NCBI RefSeq assembly: GCF_007786445.1
Contig: NZ_VNJI01000023.1
Coordinates: 1-64,000, forward strand
DNA: 64,000 nt
From: Paenibacillus cremeus
Lineage (GTDB): Bacteria > Bacillota > Bacilli > Paenibacillales > NBRC-103111
Direction of reading: 5' to 3'
A model generated the notes under the pieces. That model searched no databases and was not told the origin of the DNA. It saw only the letters and a list, made by a program, of their open reading frames with translations. Within the stretch, counting starts at the first letter, position 1. Each line of letters starts with the position of its first letter. The position numbers and the translations under genes were made by a program. Of the stretch, positions 46,537-55,437 are shown one piece after another.

Positions 46537-47808
46537 CTAGTCCAAAAGGACTCCCTTGTCGAGATTTCGCAGGTACTCAAACATCAAGTGAAGCTGCTTC
46601 TCCGTATTGCGCTCCACCGATAAAGGAGGCAGATCATCTTCAGCGAAAAAGCCTACCTCGCTCGTTTCCACTCCGCCAAGCGCCGATCCTCCGACGATGC
46701 GGCATAATATGAACAGCTTGTACACGTGGTATGGACTGGGCGGGTGATCGTGAAATTTTTTGTCCAGGACGGCCAGCAGCTTCACTGCTTCCACTTCGAA
46801 GCCCGCTTCCTCCCGCACCTCCTTCACCGCGATCTCCGAAGGGGAGTACCCGATATCGGCCCAGCCGCCCGGCAGCGCCCAAGCGCCATCAGCCTTCTCC
46901 CTGACCAATAAAATGTGGTTGTTCTGGAATACAACTCCGCGAACATCCACCTTCGGTGTAGCGTAACCCGTCTCATTGGCAAACGCCATTCGGATGACGT
47001 CTTCGCCCGCCAGCGTATACTGCTCCATGATCTCCACGCTGATCTCGCGGAGTGCCTCGTACCGCTCCCGATCGTACACATCCTTTACGTACGTCAGTCC
47101 GGTCTGGGCAATCGCTTGCAGCTGCTTGGCCCAATCGAGCCACCGGTGCGGTGCCCCGTCCCCTTGCGCAAGTATAAGCTGCACGAACGATTCCACGTCC
47201 GTAAAAACGCGCTCCGGCGCCACTGCGAAAATGGAGCTTTGATGCGTCGGCAGCCAGTGTGCCCCAAAGGTCCGCACCTCGGCGGCTTGGCCTGCGGCAA
47301 TATCGGCGCTGCTGTCCCCGATAAACACAGCTTCTTCCGGTCGGACACCCAGCTTCGCCAGTGCTCTAAGAAGGCCCTCCGGGTGCGGTTTAGGCGACAC
47401 CACATCGTCTCCCGTCACCACCACATCAAAATAAGGGGACAGCTGCAGTGCCTCCGCGGAGATTTGGAACGCCTCTCGGCTTTTTCCGGTGATGATGCCC
47501 AGCTTCAAATTCGCTGCACGCAGCTCGTCCAGCATTTCGTGGATGGCCGGTACGGCGTGCACATGCTGGCTGTGCCCTTCCCCATACAACCGATAATACA
47601 TTCGAATCGCTTCCTCGACCTGCTCCTGGTTGTTCAAATGTCCCCGAATGATCCCGTCTTCCGTCGGCCCGAACCTCGCCACCAGCTCCTCCGTCGACAG
47701 CTCCCTGCGGTCATACTGCCGGAACACCGACTGAAAGGCAAGAAAAGACAACGGCAGCGTATCGGCCAGTGTCCCATCAAAATCAAACAGCACCGCTTTG
47801 ATCGTCAC
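46537..47808 (-). CDS. HAD phosphatase fused to a NUDIX hydrolase
   Basis: 423 aa. Residues 1 to about 215 are a PpaX/phosphoglycolate-phosphatase-like HAD domain (FDFDGTLADT motif I; IITGKSREAF; KPHPEGL; FIGDSSADI). From about 225 comes the N-terminal linker module seen in some Bacillota Nudix proteins (DWAKQLQAIAQTGLTYVKDVYDRERYEALREI), then a Nudix box GGWADIGYSPSEIAVKEVREEAGF. GTG 47808 has GGGAGG 9 nt upstream; upstream coding from 47937 overlaps the HD gene. Fusion of these two enzymes is unusual. Confidence 0.9.
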   Translation of the reverse strand: MTIKAVLFDFDGTLADTLPLSFLAFQSVFRQYDRRELSTEELVARFGPTEDGIIRGHLNNQEQVEEAIRMYYRLYGEGHSQHVHAVPAIHEMLDELRAANLKLGIITGKSREAFQISAEALQLSPYFDVVVTGDDVVSPKPHPEGLLRALAKLGVRPEEAVFIGDSSADIAAGQAAEVRTFGAHWLPTHQSSIFAVAPERVFTDVESFVQLILAQGDGAPHRWLDWAKQLQAIAQTGLTYVKDVYDRERYEALREISVEIMEQYTLAGEDVIRMAFANETGYATPKVDVRGVVFQNNHILLVREKADGAWALPGGWADIGYSPSEIAVKEVREEAGFEVEAVKLLAVLDKKFHDHPPSPYHVYKLFILCRIVGGSALGGVETSEVGFFAEDDLPPLSVERNTEKQLHLMFEYLRNLDKGVLLD

Positions 47809-47851
47809 GTCTTTGGCCCTCCCCGATTTCATCCATGTCCGCGACTGTCTT

Positions 47852-48520
47852 TTACACGTCAGCCGCATCCTCCGCATCCCACTCCCGGTAAAACTGCTCC
47901 AAAAACAGCTCCATATAGCGATGTCGTTCCTCCGCAACCGCGCGGGCGGCGTTCGTGTTCATAAGATCCTTGAGCTTCAGCAGCTTCTCGTAAAAATGAT
48001 TGATCGCCGTTCCCCCCTCGCTGCGGTACTGCTCGACGGTCATCTGCTCCCGAGGCGGCAGCTCCGGATTGTGCATGAGTCGGCCCTTCCAGCCTCCATA
48101 GGCAAAGGTGCGGCCAATACCGATCGCTCCGATCGCGTCCAAGCGGTCAGCGTCCTGCACCACTCGTCCCTCCAGCGTGCTCATCGGCTTCCCTTGTCCA
48201 CCTGAAAAGGACATAGTCGAGATGATGTCCATAATATGCGTACGATCCTCTTGTGTCACCCGGGCTTGCTCCAGCCAAGTCTCCACCTTCTGAAGTCCCG
48301 CTTCCTTGCTGGGATTCAGCTTCTCGTCCGCAATATCATGCAGAAGTGCCGCCAGCTCGCACACGTACAGATCGGCCTCTTCCCCGGCGGCAAGCCGCTT
48401 CGCCATCTTCGTCACCCGTGCAATGTGCCACCAATCGTGGCCGCTGCTGTCGCGCTCCAGCTCTTTCCTAACCCATTGTCTCGCTTGCTCTAAAATGGCC
48501 TCTCGGCTCGTTTCGTTCAT
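47852..48520 (-). CDS. HD-domain phosphohydrolase (YpgQ-like)
   Basis: 222 aa. Metal site HDWWHIARV near the start, then LLHDIADEK (the HD pair), and QDADRLDAIGAIGIGRTF, the signature of the YpgQ/YedJ group, thought to act on nucleotides. Sits 43 nt upstream of the HAD-NUDIX gene and 5 nt after the His-rich membrane protein gene, so all three look like one operon with nucleotide clean-up in mind. Confidence 0.92.
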   Translation of the reverse strand: MNETSREAILEQARQWVRKELERDSSGHDWWHIARVTKMAKRLAAGEEADLYVCELAALLHDIADEKLNPSKEAGLQKVETWLEQARVTQEDRTHIMDIISTMSFSGGQGKPMSTLEGRVVQDADRLDAIGAIGIGRTFAYGGWKGRLMHNPELPPREQMTVEQYRSEGGTAINHFYEKLLKLKDLMNTNAARAVAEERHRYMELFLEQFYREWDAEDAADV

Positions 48521-48525
48521 GTGGT

Positions 48526-48900
48526 TTAATCTCCTCCTCCGCCGCCGCCATCCCCGCCTCCGCTGTCGCCGCCCGAGCTTCCCCCGTCACTGCCGCCGCT
48601 GTGACCGCCCGAATCGGAATGGCTGTGCCCGTGATGCCCGCTGTCATTGGAATGATGATGATGGCCGTGATGATTGTGATGATGATGATGATGATGATGA
48701 TGAGATCGCTCATGCGAGTCACCATCGCTGTTCCATAAAAATGTGGAGCCGTTATCCCCATGCGCATGTCTGTTTCCGGGCCGGGTATGCCGGGCATGCC
48801 GTGAAGACGAATCGCCCCTAATTACCCGTGTGATCGTACTAACAACGACGAGCACCACCACGATCATGACCATGACCATAAAAATCGTTGAAATTGGCAT
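48526..48900 (-). CDS. Histidine-rich single-pass membrane protein
   Basis: 124 aa from ATG 48900 (frame opens at 48939). One N-terminal hydrophobic helix (about 5-25, 'STIFMVMVMIVVVLVVV'), then a polar region with a run of nine His and further HHGHHHH clusters and a Gly/Ser/Asp tail. The His run corresponds to an 'atg' trinucleotide repeat that may vary in length. Likely binds divalent metals at the membrane surface (inference). Confidence 0.7.
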   Translation of the reverse strand: MPISTIFMVMVMIVVVLVVVSTITRVIRGDSSSRHARHTRPGNRHAHGDNGSTFLWNSDGDSHERSHHHHHHHHHNHHGHHHHSNDSGHHGHSHSDSGGHSGGSDGGSSGGDSGGGDGGGGGGD

Positions 48901-49059
48901 AGACTCCACTCCAATTATCTGGATATTTTTGGATGTCACAGCTGATTTTATTTTACTATGCTCCGGCTTGGGAAAGCAAAGAAAAACCGTAGCTGCTCCC
49001 TCATTCCCAGCCCATTTATGGTACGATAGGGAAATCCGACGAGAGGGAGGGACTTATTC

Positions 49060-49668
49060 ATGTCATCCATTTCATCCAAGCCGCAGCTCGTTCTGGATAT
49101 CGGCGGCGTATTACTCACGAACTTCTCCCCCCGCTTCTGGCAGCAGGCGGCCGCTCAAGCCGAACTTGCGCCGGAAGCCCTGCAATTGCGGTATAAACAA
49201 GAGGTGCGGGACAAGCTCTGGCCGGGATCGATGCCGGAGGCCGATTTTTGGCGCTGGCTGGGCGAGCAGGCCCCTGCGATGGGAGAAGCCCTCGCTCGCC
49301 GGCTGCTGCAGGACAACCTCAAGCCACTGCCCGCGCTGGACCTTCTTGCCGGCTGGAGCCAGGTCGCAGATATTCATCTGCTCAGCAACCACCTTTCAGC
49401 GTGGGTCGCTCCAGGGCTTGCTTCGGTTCAAGCGTATTTGCGCAGCATCACCCTTTCGAGTCAAGTCGGCTGCTGCAAGCCGCACCCGGGCATTTTCGAG
49501 GCGGCGGCCGCCCAGCTGCAAGGGAACGGGAATGGGGTCATCCTGTTTGTCGACGATCAGGAGAAAAATCTCCAGCAGGCCGCCCGGCTCGGCTGGGACA
49601 CCCTGCTCGCAGACCCGCAAGGGGAATGGACCGATCAGGTCATCTCCCGTTTAGAAGGTTCATCGTAA
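49060..49668 (+). CDS. HAD family hydrolase (YihX-like)
   Basis: 202 aa. Motif I is LDIGGVLL, the G-G-V form used by YihX-type HAD-IA enzymes; motif II HLLSNHL; motif III/IV 'CKPHPGIF' and FVDDQEKNLQQA. Cap domain of the C1 type between I and II. The substrate is unknown (sugar phosphates in family). GAGAGGGAGGG lies upstream of ATG 49060. Divergent from the His-rich gene. Confidence 0.85.
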   Translation: MSSISSKPQLVLDIGGVLLTNFSPRFWQQAAAQAELAPEALQLRYKQEVRDKLWPGSMPEADFWRWLGEQAPAMGEALARRLLQDNLKPLPALDLLAGWSQVADIHLLSNHLSAWVAPGLASVQAYLRSITLSSQVGCCKPHPGIFEAAAAQLQGNGNGVILFVDDQEKNLQQAARLGWDTLLADPQGEWTDQVISRLEGSS

Positions 49669-49671
49669 TTA

Positions 49672-49716
49672 AAACAAGCTCAAGCGAATTGGATAATCCA
49701 TCGCTTGAGCTTGTTT
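49672..49716. terminator. Bidirectional terminator between convergent genes
   Basis: Perfect stem AAACAAGCTCAAGCGA / TCGCTTGAGCTTGTTT with 13-nt loop, flanked by T-rich sequence. Confidence 0.9.
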
Positions 49717-49723
49717 GTTTGGT

Positions 49724-50734
49724 TTAAGCTTCACCGCCGAAGGCTTCCACTTCGGCGAGGGTCGGCAGCGCGGGAATCGCGCCCCGCCGGGTCGTGGTGA
49801 TCGCCCCGACCCGATTGGCGAAGGCGAACAGCCCGCGCACGGTTGCTTCATCGGCGAGGCACTCGGCGAGCCGAGTCGGGGTGATGCCGCGCTGCACGAG
49901 CCCATGCAGCATCGCACCTACGAAGCTGTCGCCCGCACCCGTCGTGTCCACAGCCTGTACCGGCACTCCCGATACAGTGATGGACACGACCTCGCCGGCA
50001 CGGCTCGACGTCACGACGCGGCAGCCCTCGCTGCCCAGCGTGACGACGAGCGCCTGCGTGCCGCGCGCCAGCAGACGCCGCTCCGCCTCGGCGGCGTCGT
50101 CGGTTTCGGCGAGGAAGCGCAGCTCCTCCTCGCCCACCTTCACCACATCGGCCGCCCCGATGTGGGCCAGGGCTTCCCGACGCATGGTGTCCGCGTCGGG
50201 CCAAAGCGCCGGCCGCAGGTTGGGGTCATAGGACACGAGGCCTCCGGCCTCCCGTGTCCTGCGGGCCCCTTCCAGCGTGGCCGAACGGCTCGGCTCGGCG
50301 ATCAGCGACACCGAGCCAAAGTGATACACCGCCGCGTCTGCGAACCACGCGGCGTCGAGCTCCTGCGCCTCCAGCAGCATGTCCGCCGCCGGCGCGCGGT
50401 AAAACAAAAAGTCCCGCTCGCCATCCTCGCGGAGCGAAACAAAGGCCAGGCCCGTCTGCGCCGTGTCCGTCACGGCAAGCCGAGCCTCCACCCCCGCGGC
50501 CTCCAGCGTGCCGCGCAAAAACTGCCCGAACGCGTCGCGTCCGACCTTCCCGATGAACCGGGAAGCGCCGCCCAGCTTCGCGACCGCAGCCGCCACATTG
50601 GCCGGCGCGCCGCCCGCCGCCTTCCGAAAGGCCGCGACGTCGCTCAGCGGCTGCCCGCTGACCTCCGGCACAAAATCAATCAACAGCTCGCCCAAACAGA
50701 CGATGTACCGTTTTGCTTGCGATATCGATGTCAT
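49724..50734 (-). CDS. PfkB family carbohydrate kinase (probable fructokinase)
   Basis: 336 aa ribokinase-fold sugar kinase. The N-terminal GELLIDFVP, KAAGGAPANVA loop, YDPNLRP, KVGEEEL and C-terminal anion hole DTTGAGDSFVGA are all present. The overall pattern fits fructokinase (ScrK) but other hexoses are possible. Start ATG 50734 (GGGAGTG 12 nt upstream); GTG at 50743 is too close to the ribosome site. Confidence 0.88.
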   Translation of the reverse strand: MTSISQAKRYIVCLGELLIDFVPEVSGQPLSDVAAFRKAAGGAPANVAAAVAKLGGASRFIGKVGRDAFGQFLRGTLEAAGVEARLAVTDTAQTGLAFVSLREDGERDFLFYRAPAADMLLEAQELDAAWFADAAVYHFGSVSLIAEPSRSATLEGARRTREAGGLVSYDPNLRPALWPDADTMRREALAHIGAADVVKVGEEELRFLAETDDAAEAERRLLARGTQALVVTLGSEGCRVVTSSRAGEVVSITVSGVPVQAVDTTGAGDSFVGAMLHGLVQRGITPTRLAECLADEATVRGLFAFANRVGAITTTRRGAIPALPTLAEVEAFGGEA

Positions 50735-50761
50735 ACGAAGCACACTCCCAGATAGAATCCC

Positions 50762-51394
50762 TTACTCATATTTCGCCCCGGCAGTCGAGCCGTCCGGATA
50801 GACGATGTACGTATAAATACTGCGCGAACCGTCCGCGCCTTTCTTCACATACCAGAGATCATACCGGTCCACCAGACCGCCGGGCGACCATTTGATGAAG
50901 AGCTGGGCGTCGAGGTCCCCTTTGTCCAGCCCGGTCGTATCGGCCGTCAAGCCGCCCGATTGATAGCCGGCTTTCGCACCCAAATCGTAGCGCCACACCT
51001 GCTGCCGTGAGCTGTCCAGATAGGTGAGCGATGTCGGATCGCCGAGCACCTTCCTGACGTCCTTCCCCTCCATGCCCCGCTCCAGCCGGTACATCACGGC
51101 CCACACCTTGCGCTCCGCATCGCTCCCCGTCTTAGGCTCGGAGACGACGGTGATCGTGTTCGTGTCCTTATCGAAGGCGGCTCCCGCCCCCAGATTGTCG
51201 GCCATGAACCGGACCGGCACATACGTGTGCCCATCATAATTTAACACGGCAAACCGCGAGCCATACTCCTTGCTTTCTCCATTGAACTGAAATTTAACCG
51301 GAAACAACAGCGCTTTAATGTCATCCGCTGCATAGATCGTGGTCGTCGCTGTCAAAGCTGCACCGCAGATCAGACCTAACATAAATTTCTTCAT
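50762..51394 (-). CDS. Secreted protein with copper-amine-oxidase-type N-terminal (stalk) domain
   Basis: 210 aa from ATG 51394 (AGAAGGG upstream). Signal peptide of about 22 residues (KKFMLGLICGAALTATTTIYA), then the stalk pattern 'FNGESKEYGSRFAVLNYDGHTYVPVRFMADNLGA' that is very common in Paenibacillus cell-surface proteins, then a region with no family. Likely binds the wall surface; enzymatic activity is not implied. Confidence 0.85.
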   Translation of the reverse strand: MKKFMLGLICGAALTATTTIYAADDIKALLFPVKFQFNGESKEYGSRFAVLNYDGHTYVPVRFMADNLGAGAAFDKDTNTITVVSEPKTGSDAERKVWAVMYRLERGMEGKDVRKVLGDPTSLTYLDSSRQQVWRYDLGAKAGYQSGGLTADTTGLDKGDLDAQLFIKWSPGGLVDRYDLWYVKKGADGSRSIYTYIVYPDGSTAGAKYE

Positions 51395-51606
51395 GAAGTC
51401 CCTTCTCCTCACCCTTAGGTTCGATATGTCGATGGTCGGGTACTTCTATTATACAAGGGTTTGTCCGCTTGGGTCTAAAAAACTTCATGCCGTGAATGAT
51501 TTTATGCCTTAAATTTGGAAATTTCACTCCGTCGGCCGTCGGCCCACGGATACGCCCAGCGTTCACGCGGTGTCGCGAATGCCGGCCGGAGCGCGATAAA
51601 CCAAAC

Positions 51607-51642
51607 GGGGAGATAAAGGAACACATCGTTCCTCTATCCCCC
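51607..51642 (-). repeat. Copy B of the repeated perfect hairpin (glcF terminator)
   Basis: Near-perfect stem GGGGGATAGAGGAAC / GTTCCTTTATCTCCC around a 5-nt loop, followed by GTTTGGTTT on the minus strand. The core GATAAAGGAAC-N5-GTTCCTCTATC is shared with copy A at 45290..45324 (opposite orientation). Confidence 0.7.
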
Positions 51643-51652
51643 CGCTCTATTT

Positions 51653-53017
51653 TTACCGCTCCACCGCTTCCGCGAGGAAATCGACCAGATGCATCGCTTC
51701 CATCTCGCCACTCTTGCCGTGACGGTGCACGCCCCACTTCATCTGCAGCAGACAGCCCGGATTCGCGGTCAGAATCACCTGCGCCCGCGTTTTCTCCACG
51801 TGCTCCATCTTATGATCGAGCACATCGGTCGACATCTCCGGCTGCGTCAGGTTGTAGATGCCCGCCGAGCCGCAGCAGCGGTCTGCGCCTTGCAGCTCCT
51901 GCAGCTTCACGCCAGGCATTTGCGCAATCAGCTGACGCGGCGGCGAGGACACGCGCATCACGTTGCGCAGATGGCACGAGTCCTGGTACGTCGCCGTGAC
52001 GTGCGCAGCGCCGCTGTCTTGGCGCAGTGGCAGCGGCCGTCCCTCGATGAGGAGTTCCGACACGTCGCGCACTTGGGCGGCGAATGCCACCGCCGCCGGT
52101 TCGCCATGAAGGAGGTGGTCCACCTCCTTCAAGCTGGCGCCGCAACCGCCGGCATTGCTCACGACGAAGTCGACGTGTGCGCCTGCGAAGGCTGCGATGT
52201 TTTGCTCCGCGAGTCGGCGGGCCGAGCCCGTCTCGCCGGCGTGCGCGTGCAAGGCTCCGCAGCAGGTCTGGGAGGTCGGAATGACGACCTCGTAGCCCGC
52301 CAAGCGGAGCAGCTTCACCGTGTTCACGTTCGTTTCCGTGAACAGTACATCCATGATGCAGCCGCGGAAGAGGCCGGCCCGGCCGAGGCTCTCGCCGACG
52401 GCCGGGATGACCAGCACCGGCTGCCCCGTGCCTTCTGCCTGCTCCCAGCGCGCAGGCAAACCATGCTTCTCCCAGCGGCGGATGACGCCGTCGCCCGACG
52501 CCTCGGGGAGAATCGCTTCCATCTCCCGCATATGCTGCGGGAACAGCTTCATCACGCCCACCGCGTGCGCCAGCTTCTGCAGGCCACCCGCCTGGTACGC
52601 CTTGAGCAGGCTGCCCACCAGACGCATCCGGCCGTGGTTCGGAAACAGCTGCTCCATGAACAGACGGCGAATCCGCTTCACCGGCCACGAATATTCGGCC
52701 ACCGAGGCGATCGATTCGCGGGTCTGCTCAATCAGCTGGCCGTACTTCACGTCCGAAGGACAGGCCGGCTCACAGGCGCGGCAGCCGAGGCAGAGATCCA
52801 TCTGCGATTGAAATAGCGCATCCGGCTCCATTTTGCCATCGTAGACCGCCTTCATGAGCGCAATTCTTCCGCGCGGCGAAGCCGCCTCCAGCCCTGTCTC
52901 CTGGAACGTCGGACAGGCCGTCTGGCAAAAGCCGCAGCGCATACAGTTCGTCAGCTGATCGGTATCAAGATTCAGCTTCAAGTGCTCCGCCAGCTGTTTA
53001 GGATTCGCTACCGCCAT
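51653..53017 (-). CDS. glcF: Glycolate oxidase iron-sulfur subunit GlcF
   Basis: 454 aa. Two 4Fe-4S clusters: CMRCGFCQTACP (about 24-35) and CLGCRACEPACP (about 75-86), then two CCG-type domains (TCCGALHAH; DSCHLRN; RCCGSAGIY). Takes electrons from GlcD. Start ATG 53017 (ORF extends to 53113) lies one nt after the glcD stop. Confidence 0.95.
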   Translation of the reverse strand: MAVANPKQLAEHLKLNLDTDQLTNCMRCGFCQTACPTFQETGLEAASPRGRIALMKAVYDGKMEPDALFQSQMDLCLGCRACEPACPSDVKYGQLIEQTRESIASVAEYSWPVKRIRRLFMEQLFPNHGRMRLVGSLLKAYQAGGLQKLAHAVGVMKLFPQHMREMEAILPEASGDGVIRRWEKHGLPARWEQAEGTGQPVLVIPAVGESLGRAGLFRGCIMDVLFTETNVNTVKLLRLAGYEVVIPTSQTCCGALHAHAGETGSARRLAEQNIAAFAGAHVDFVVSNAGGCGASLKEVDHLLHGEPAAVAFAAQVRDVSELLIEGRPLPLRQDSGAAHVTATYQDSCHLRNVMRVSSPPRQLIAQMPGVKLQELQGADRCCGSAGIYNLTQPEMSTDVLDHKMEHVEKTRAQVILTANPGCLLQMKWGVHRHGKSGEMEAMHLVDFLAEAVER

Positions 53018-53018
53018 G

Positions 53019-54485
53019 CTACACGCCCTCCTTCTCGCCAGCCGCCGCAGAAGCTTCGGCCGCGCCAGCTTCTTCCGGCTGCTTGAATACGATCCGTTTC
53101 TTTGTCTCCGCAAACAGCTTGCCTGGATTCAGCAGCCCATCCGGATCGAACGCAGCTTTAAGCCGCTTCATAATGTCGATGCCCGTAGCACCGACCTTCC
53201 ACTCCAGATAAGGCGCCTTCACATGCCCAACGCCGTGCTCACCGGTAATCGTCCCGCCGAGCTTGATCGCTGCATCAAAAATGTCCGCAAACGCCTGCTC
53301 CACGCGATGAATTTCTTCCTCGTCCCGGGCGTCGGTCATCGCCGTCGGGTGCAGGTTGCCGTCGCCGGCATGCCCAAACGTACAAATCTGCACGTTATAC
53401 TTGGCCGCAATGCGCTGCACCTCCAGCACCATGTCCGCCAGCTTCGACCGCGGCACCGTGGCGTCCTCGAGAATCGTCGTCGGCCGCAGACGGGACAGCG
53501 CCGCCAGCGCGTTCCGCCGCGCTTCCATCACCTTCGCGCCTTCCTCCGGCGTGGCCGCCACCTTCACCTGAATCGCGCCAGCCTGCAGGCACACCTGCTC
53601 GATCAGCTTCAAATCCTTCTCAACCTGCGCCTCATCCCCGTCCTGCTCAATCGCGAGAATCGCTTCCGCCTCGACCGGCAGCCCGATTTTTGCGAAGGCT
53701 TCTACAACCTTGATGGTCGCTTGATCCATAAACTCGAGCGTACAGGGCGTAATCCGGTTCGCAATAATTTGCGATACCGCTCGAGCCGACGCAGGCAGGT
53801 CGCTGAAAATCGCCAGCATCGCGCGACGGTACGCCGGCTTCGGCACCAGCTTCACCGTCGCTTCGGTCATCACAGCGAGCGTCCCGCCGGAGCCCACGAG
53901 CAGACGAGTCAGATCATAGCCGGCCACATCCTTCACCAGCTTGCCCCCGGTGCGAATAATGTCCCCGTTCGCCAGCACCGCTTCCAGGCCGATTACGTAA
54001 TCCTTGGTCGTGCCGTACTTCAGTCCGCGCAGTCCGCCCGCACCCAGCGCAATATTGCCGCCCATCGTGCAAATGATCATGCTGCTCGGATCCGGAGGGT
54101 AGAACAGCCCGGTATCCTCCACCGCCATATGAAACTGCTTCGTGTTCAGCCCCGTCTGGAACGTGGCCGTCAAATTGTCCTGATCAATCTCGATCAGGCG
54201 ATTCATCCGCGTCATCACGAGCACGATCCCGCCATGCAGCGGCACGACGCCAGCGCACAGATTACTGCCCGCTCCCCGAGTGACAACGGGAATTTTGTGC
54301 TTGGCGCAAACCTTCATAATCGCCGATACTTCTTCTGTTGACGAAGGAAAAATAACCCCGTCCGGCATCGATTGATACAGCGGCGTGGCATCATAGCTGT
54401 AGGATACTAAAGATTCGGTATCGTCACGGAACCATTTGGCTCCAACAATGGCAATCAGTTCTTCGCGTATGGATGGTGATAACAA
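53019..54485 (-). CDS. glcD: FAD-linked glycolate oxidase subunit GlcD
   Basis: 488 aa. The N-terminal PCMH-type FAD domain shows PVVTRGAGSNLCAGVVP and the GGNIALGAGGLRGLKYG loop; the C-terminal FAD-oxidase domain has FGHAGDGNLHPT and GTITGEHGVGHVK. Oxidises glycolate or lactate, with GlcF as partner. Start TTG 54485 supported by GGGAGG 8 nt upstream. Confidence 0.95.
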   Translation of the reverse strand: MLSPSIREELIAIVGAKWFRDDTESLVSYSYDATPLYQSMPDGVIFPSSTEEVSAIMKVCAKHKIPVVTRGAGSNLCAGVVPLHGGIVLVMTRMNRLIEIDQDNLTATFQTGLNTKQFHMAVEDTGLFYPPDPSSMIICTMGGNIALGAGGLRGLKYGTTKDYVIGLEAVLANGDIIRTGGKLVKDVAGYDLTRLLVGSGGTLAVMTEATVKLVPKPAYRRAMLAIFSDLPASARAVSQIIANRITPCTLEFMDQATIKVVEAFAKIGLPVEAEAILAIEQDGDEAQVEKDLKLIEQVCLQAGAIQVKVAATPEEGAKVMEARRNALAALSRLRPTTILEDATVPRSKLADMVLEVQRIAAKYNVQICTFGHAGDGNLHPTAMTDARDEEEIHRVEQAFADIFDAAIKLGGTITGEHGVGHVKAPYLEWKVGATGIDIMKRLKAAFDPDGLLNPGKLFAETKKRIVFKQPEEAGAAEASAAAGEKEGV

Positions 54486-54512
54486 GCGAAACGCCTCCCT
54501 CTTGGTAATCAG

Positions 54513-54525
54513 GTCATCTGATGAC
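54513..54525. promoter_or_regulatory. Operator-like palindrome before glcD
   Basis: Perfect inverted repeat GTCATC-T-GATGAC, between the glcD -10 and its ribosome site. Good position for the GntR/FadR-type regulator encoded divergently. Confidence 0.5.
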
Positions 54526-54528
54526 TTT

Positions 54529-54558
54529 ATTATAGCATAGCCCCATTTTTAGCGTCTA
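54529..54558 (-). promoter_or_regulatory. glcD-glcF promoter
   Basis: Minus strand: -35 TAGACG, 18-nt spacer, perfect -10 TATAAT. Confidence 0.6.
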
Positions 54559-54617
54559 CCAATTAAAAGGCTTCCATCCGCCCGATTCTCCTGACTCACT
54601 GGCTTTCCCTGCCAAAC

Positions 54618-54638
54618 ATGGTACAATAGCCGTACCAT
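54618..54638 (+). promoter_or_regulatory. Operator overlapping the regulator's own -10
   Basis: Perfect inverted repeat ATGGTAC-N7-GTACCAT. It contains TGGTACAAT, an extended -10 for the rightward regulator gene. FadR-type proteins bind TGGT...ACCA repeats, so autoregulation is likely. Confidence 0.6.
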
Positions 54639-54673
54639 TACAAAGGCAAAGGCTTGGGATTGGAGACCCGCTC

Positions 54674-55351
54674 ATGATTCGAAAAGCATACGAAGTGATC
54701 GCCGACACGCTGCGCGATCAAATCATCCAAGGCGAATGGGCGGTGGGCTCGCGGCTGCCGTCCGTCGAACAGCTGGCTGTTCTGCACGGCGTGGGCCGAT
54801 CTACGATCCGCGAAGCGCTGATGTCCTTGAAAGCGCACGGCTGGGTGGATGTCAAGCATGGGGGAGGCACGTTCGTGCTCAAGAAGCACGACACGCTGCA
54901 TATCGCGGCGCCGGAGATCGGCAATGTGCAGCAGCTGAAGCAGTGGCTTGAGCTGCGGTATATTCTGGAGACGGAGAGTGCGGCAATGGCCGCGGTACGA
55001 AAGTCGGAGGAGCAGCTGCAAGTCATGAAGGGGATTTTGGAAATGACCGCCGAGCACGAGGAAGAAGCGTTGGAAGCAAGCGATGTCCGGTTTCACCTGG
55101 CCGTGGCGAACGCCTCCGGAAATGCGCTGCTGGAGCGGATGCTGGAATCGCTGTTTCTGACGATGGGCCCTGCGATCCGGGAGAGCCGCCGCTTATGGCT
55201 GTTCGCGGAGCAGAGCGAAGCCGCCCGCTTGTCCGAGGAGCACTTGGCGATTGTGGAGGCGATCAGCGTAGGCGATGCTGCGCTGGCAAAGACCCGCATG
55301 GCCGCCCATCTTCGCAAGGTAGAGCAGGTACTGGACAAGCTCCAGCTATAG
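54674..55351 (+). CDS. GntR/FadR family regulator (GlcC/LldR-like)
   Basis: 225 aa. N-terminal winged helix (about 8-72, with GSRLPSVEQLAVLHGVGRSTIREALMSL) and a helical FCD sensor domain (about 85-220, with metal-type residues in DVRFHLAVANASGN and EEHLAIVEAI). Divergent from glcD-glcF, so probably a glycolate- or lactate-responsive regulator of them (inference from context). Confidence 0.9.
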   Translation: MIRKAYEVIADTLRDQIIQGEWAVGSRLPSVEQLAVLHGVGRSTIREALMSLKAHGWVDVKHGGGTFVLKKHDTLHIAAPEIGNVQQLKQWLELRYILETESAAMAAVRKSEEQLQVMKGILEMTAEHEEEALEASDVRFHLAVANASGNALLERMLESLFLTMGPAIRESRRLWLFAEQSEAARLSEEHLAIVEAISVGDAALAKTRMAAHLRKVEQVLDKLQL

Positions 55352-55437
55352 GAGGGAAAGGCTGGATGAAGTCGGCCCAACAAGATTAGTTGCAACGATT
55401 ACATCAGGCTCAGCGATGTCAATTGTCAACCATTAAT

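Noticed and set aside
48660..48705. Trinucleotide microsatellite as an independent repeat element
   Set aside because: It is the His-run coding part of the 48526..48900 gene; reported there instead.
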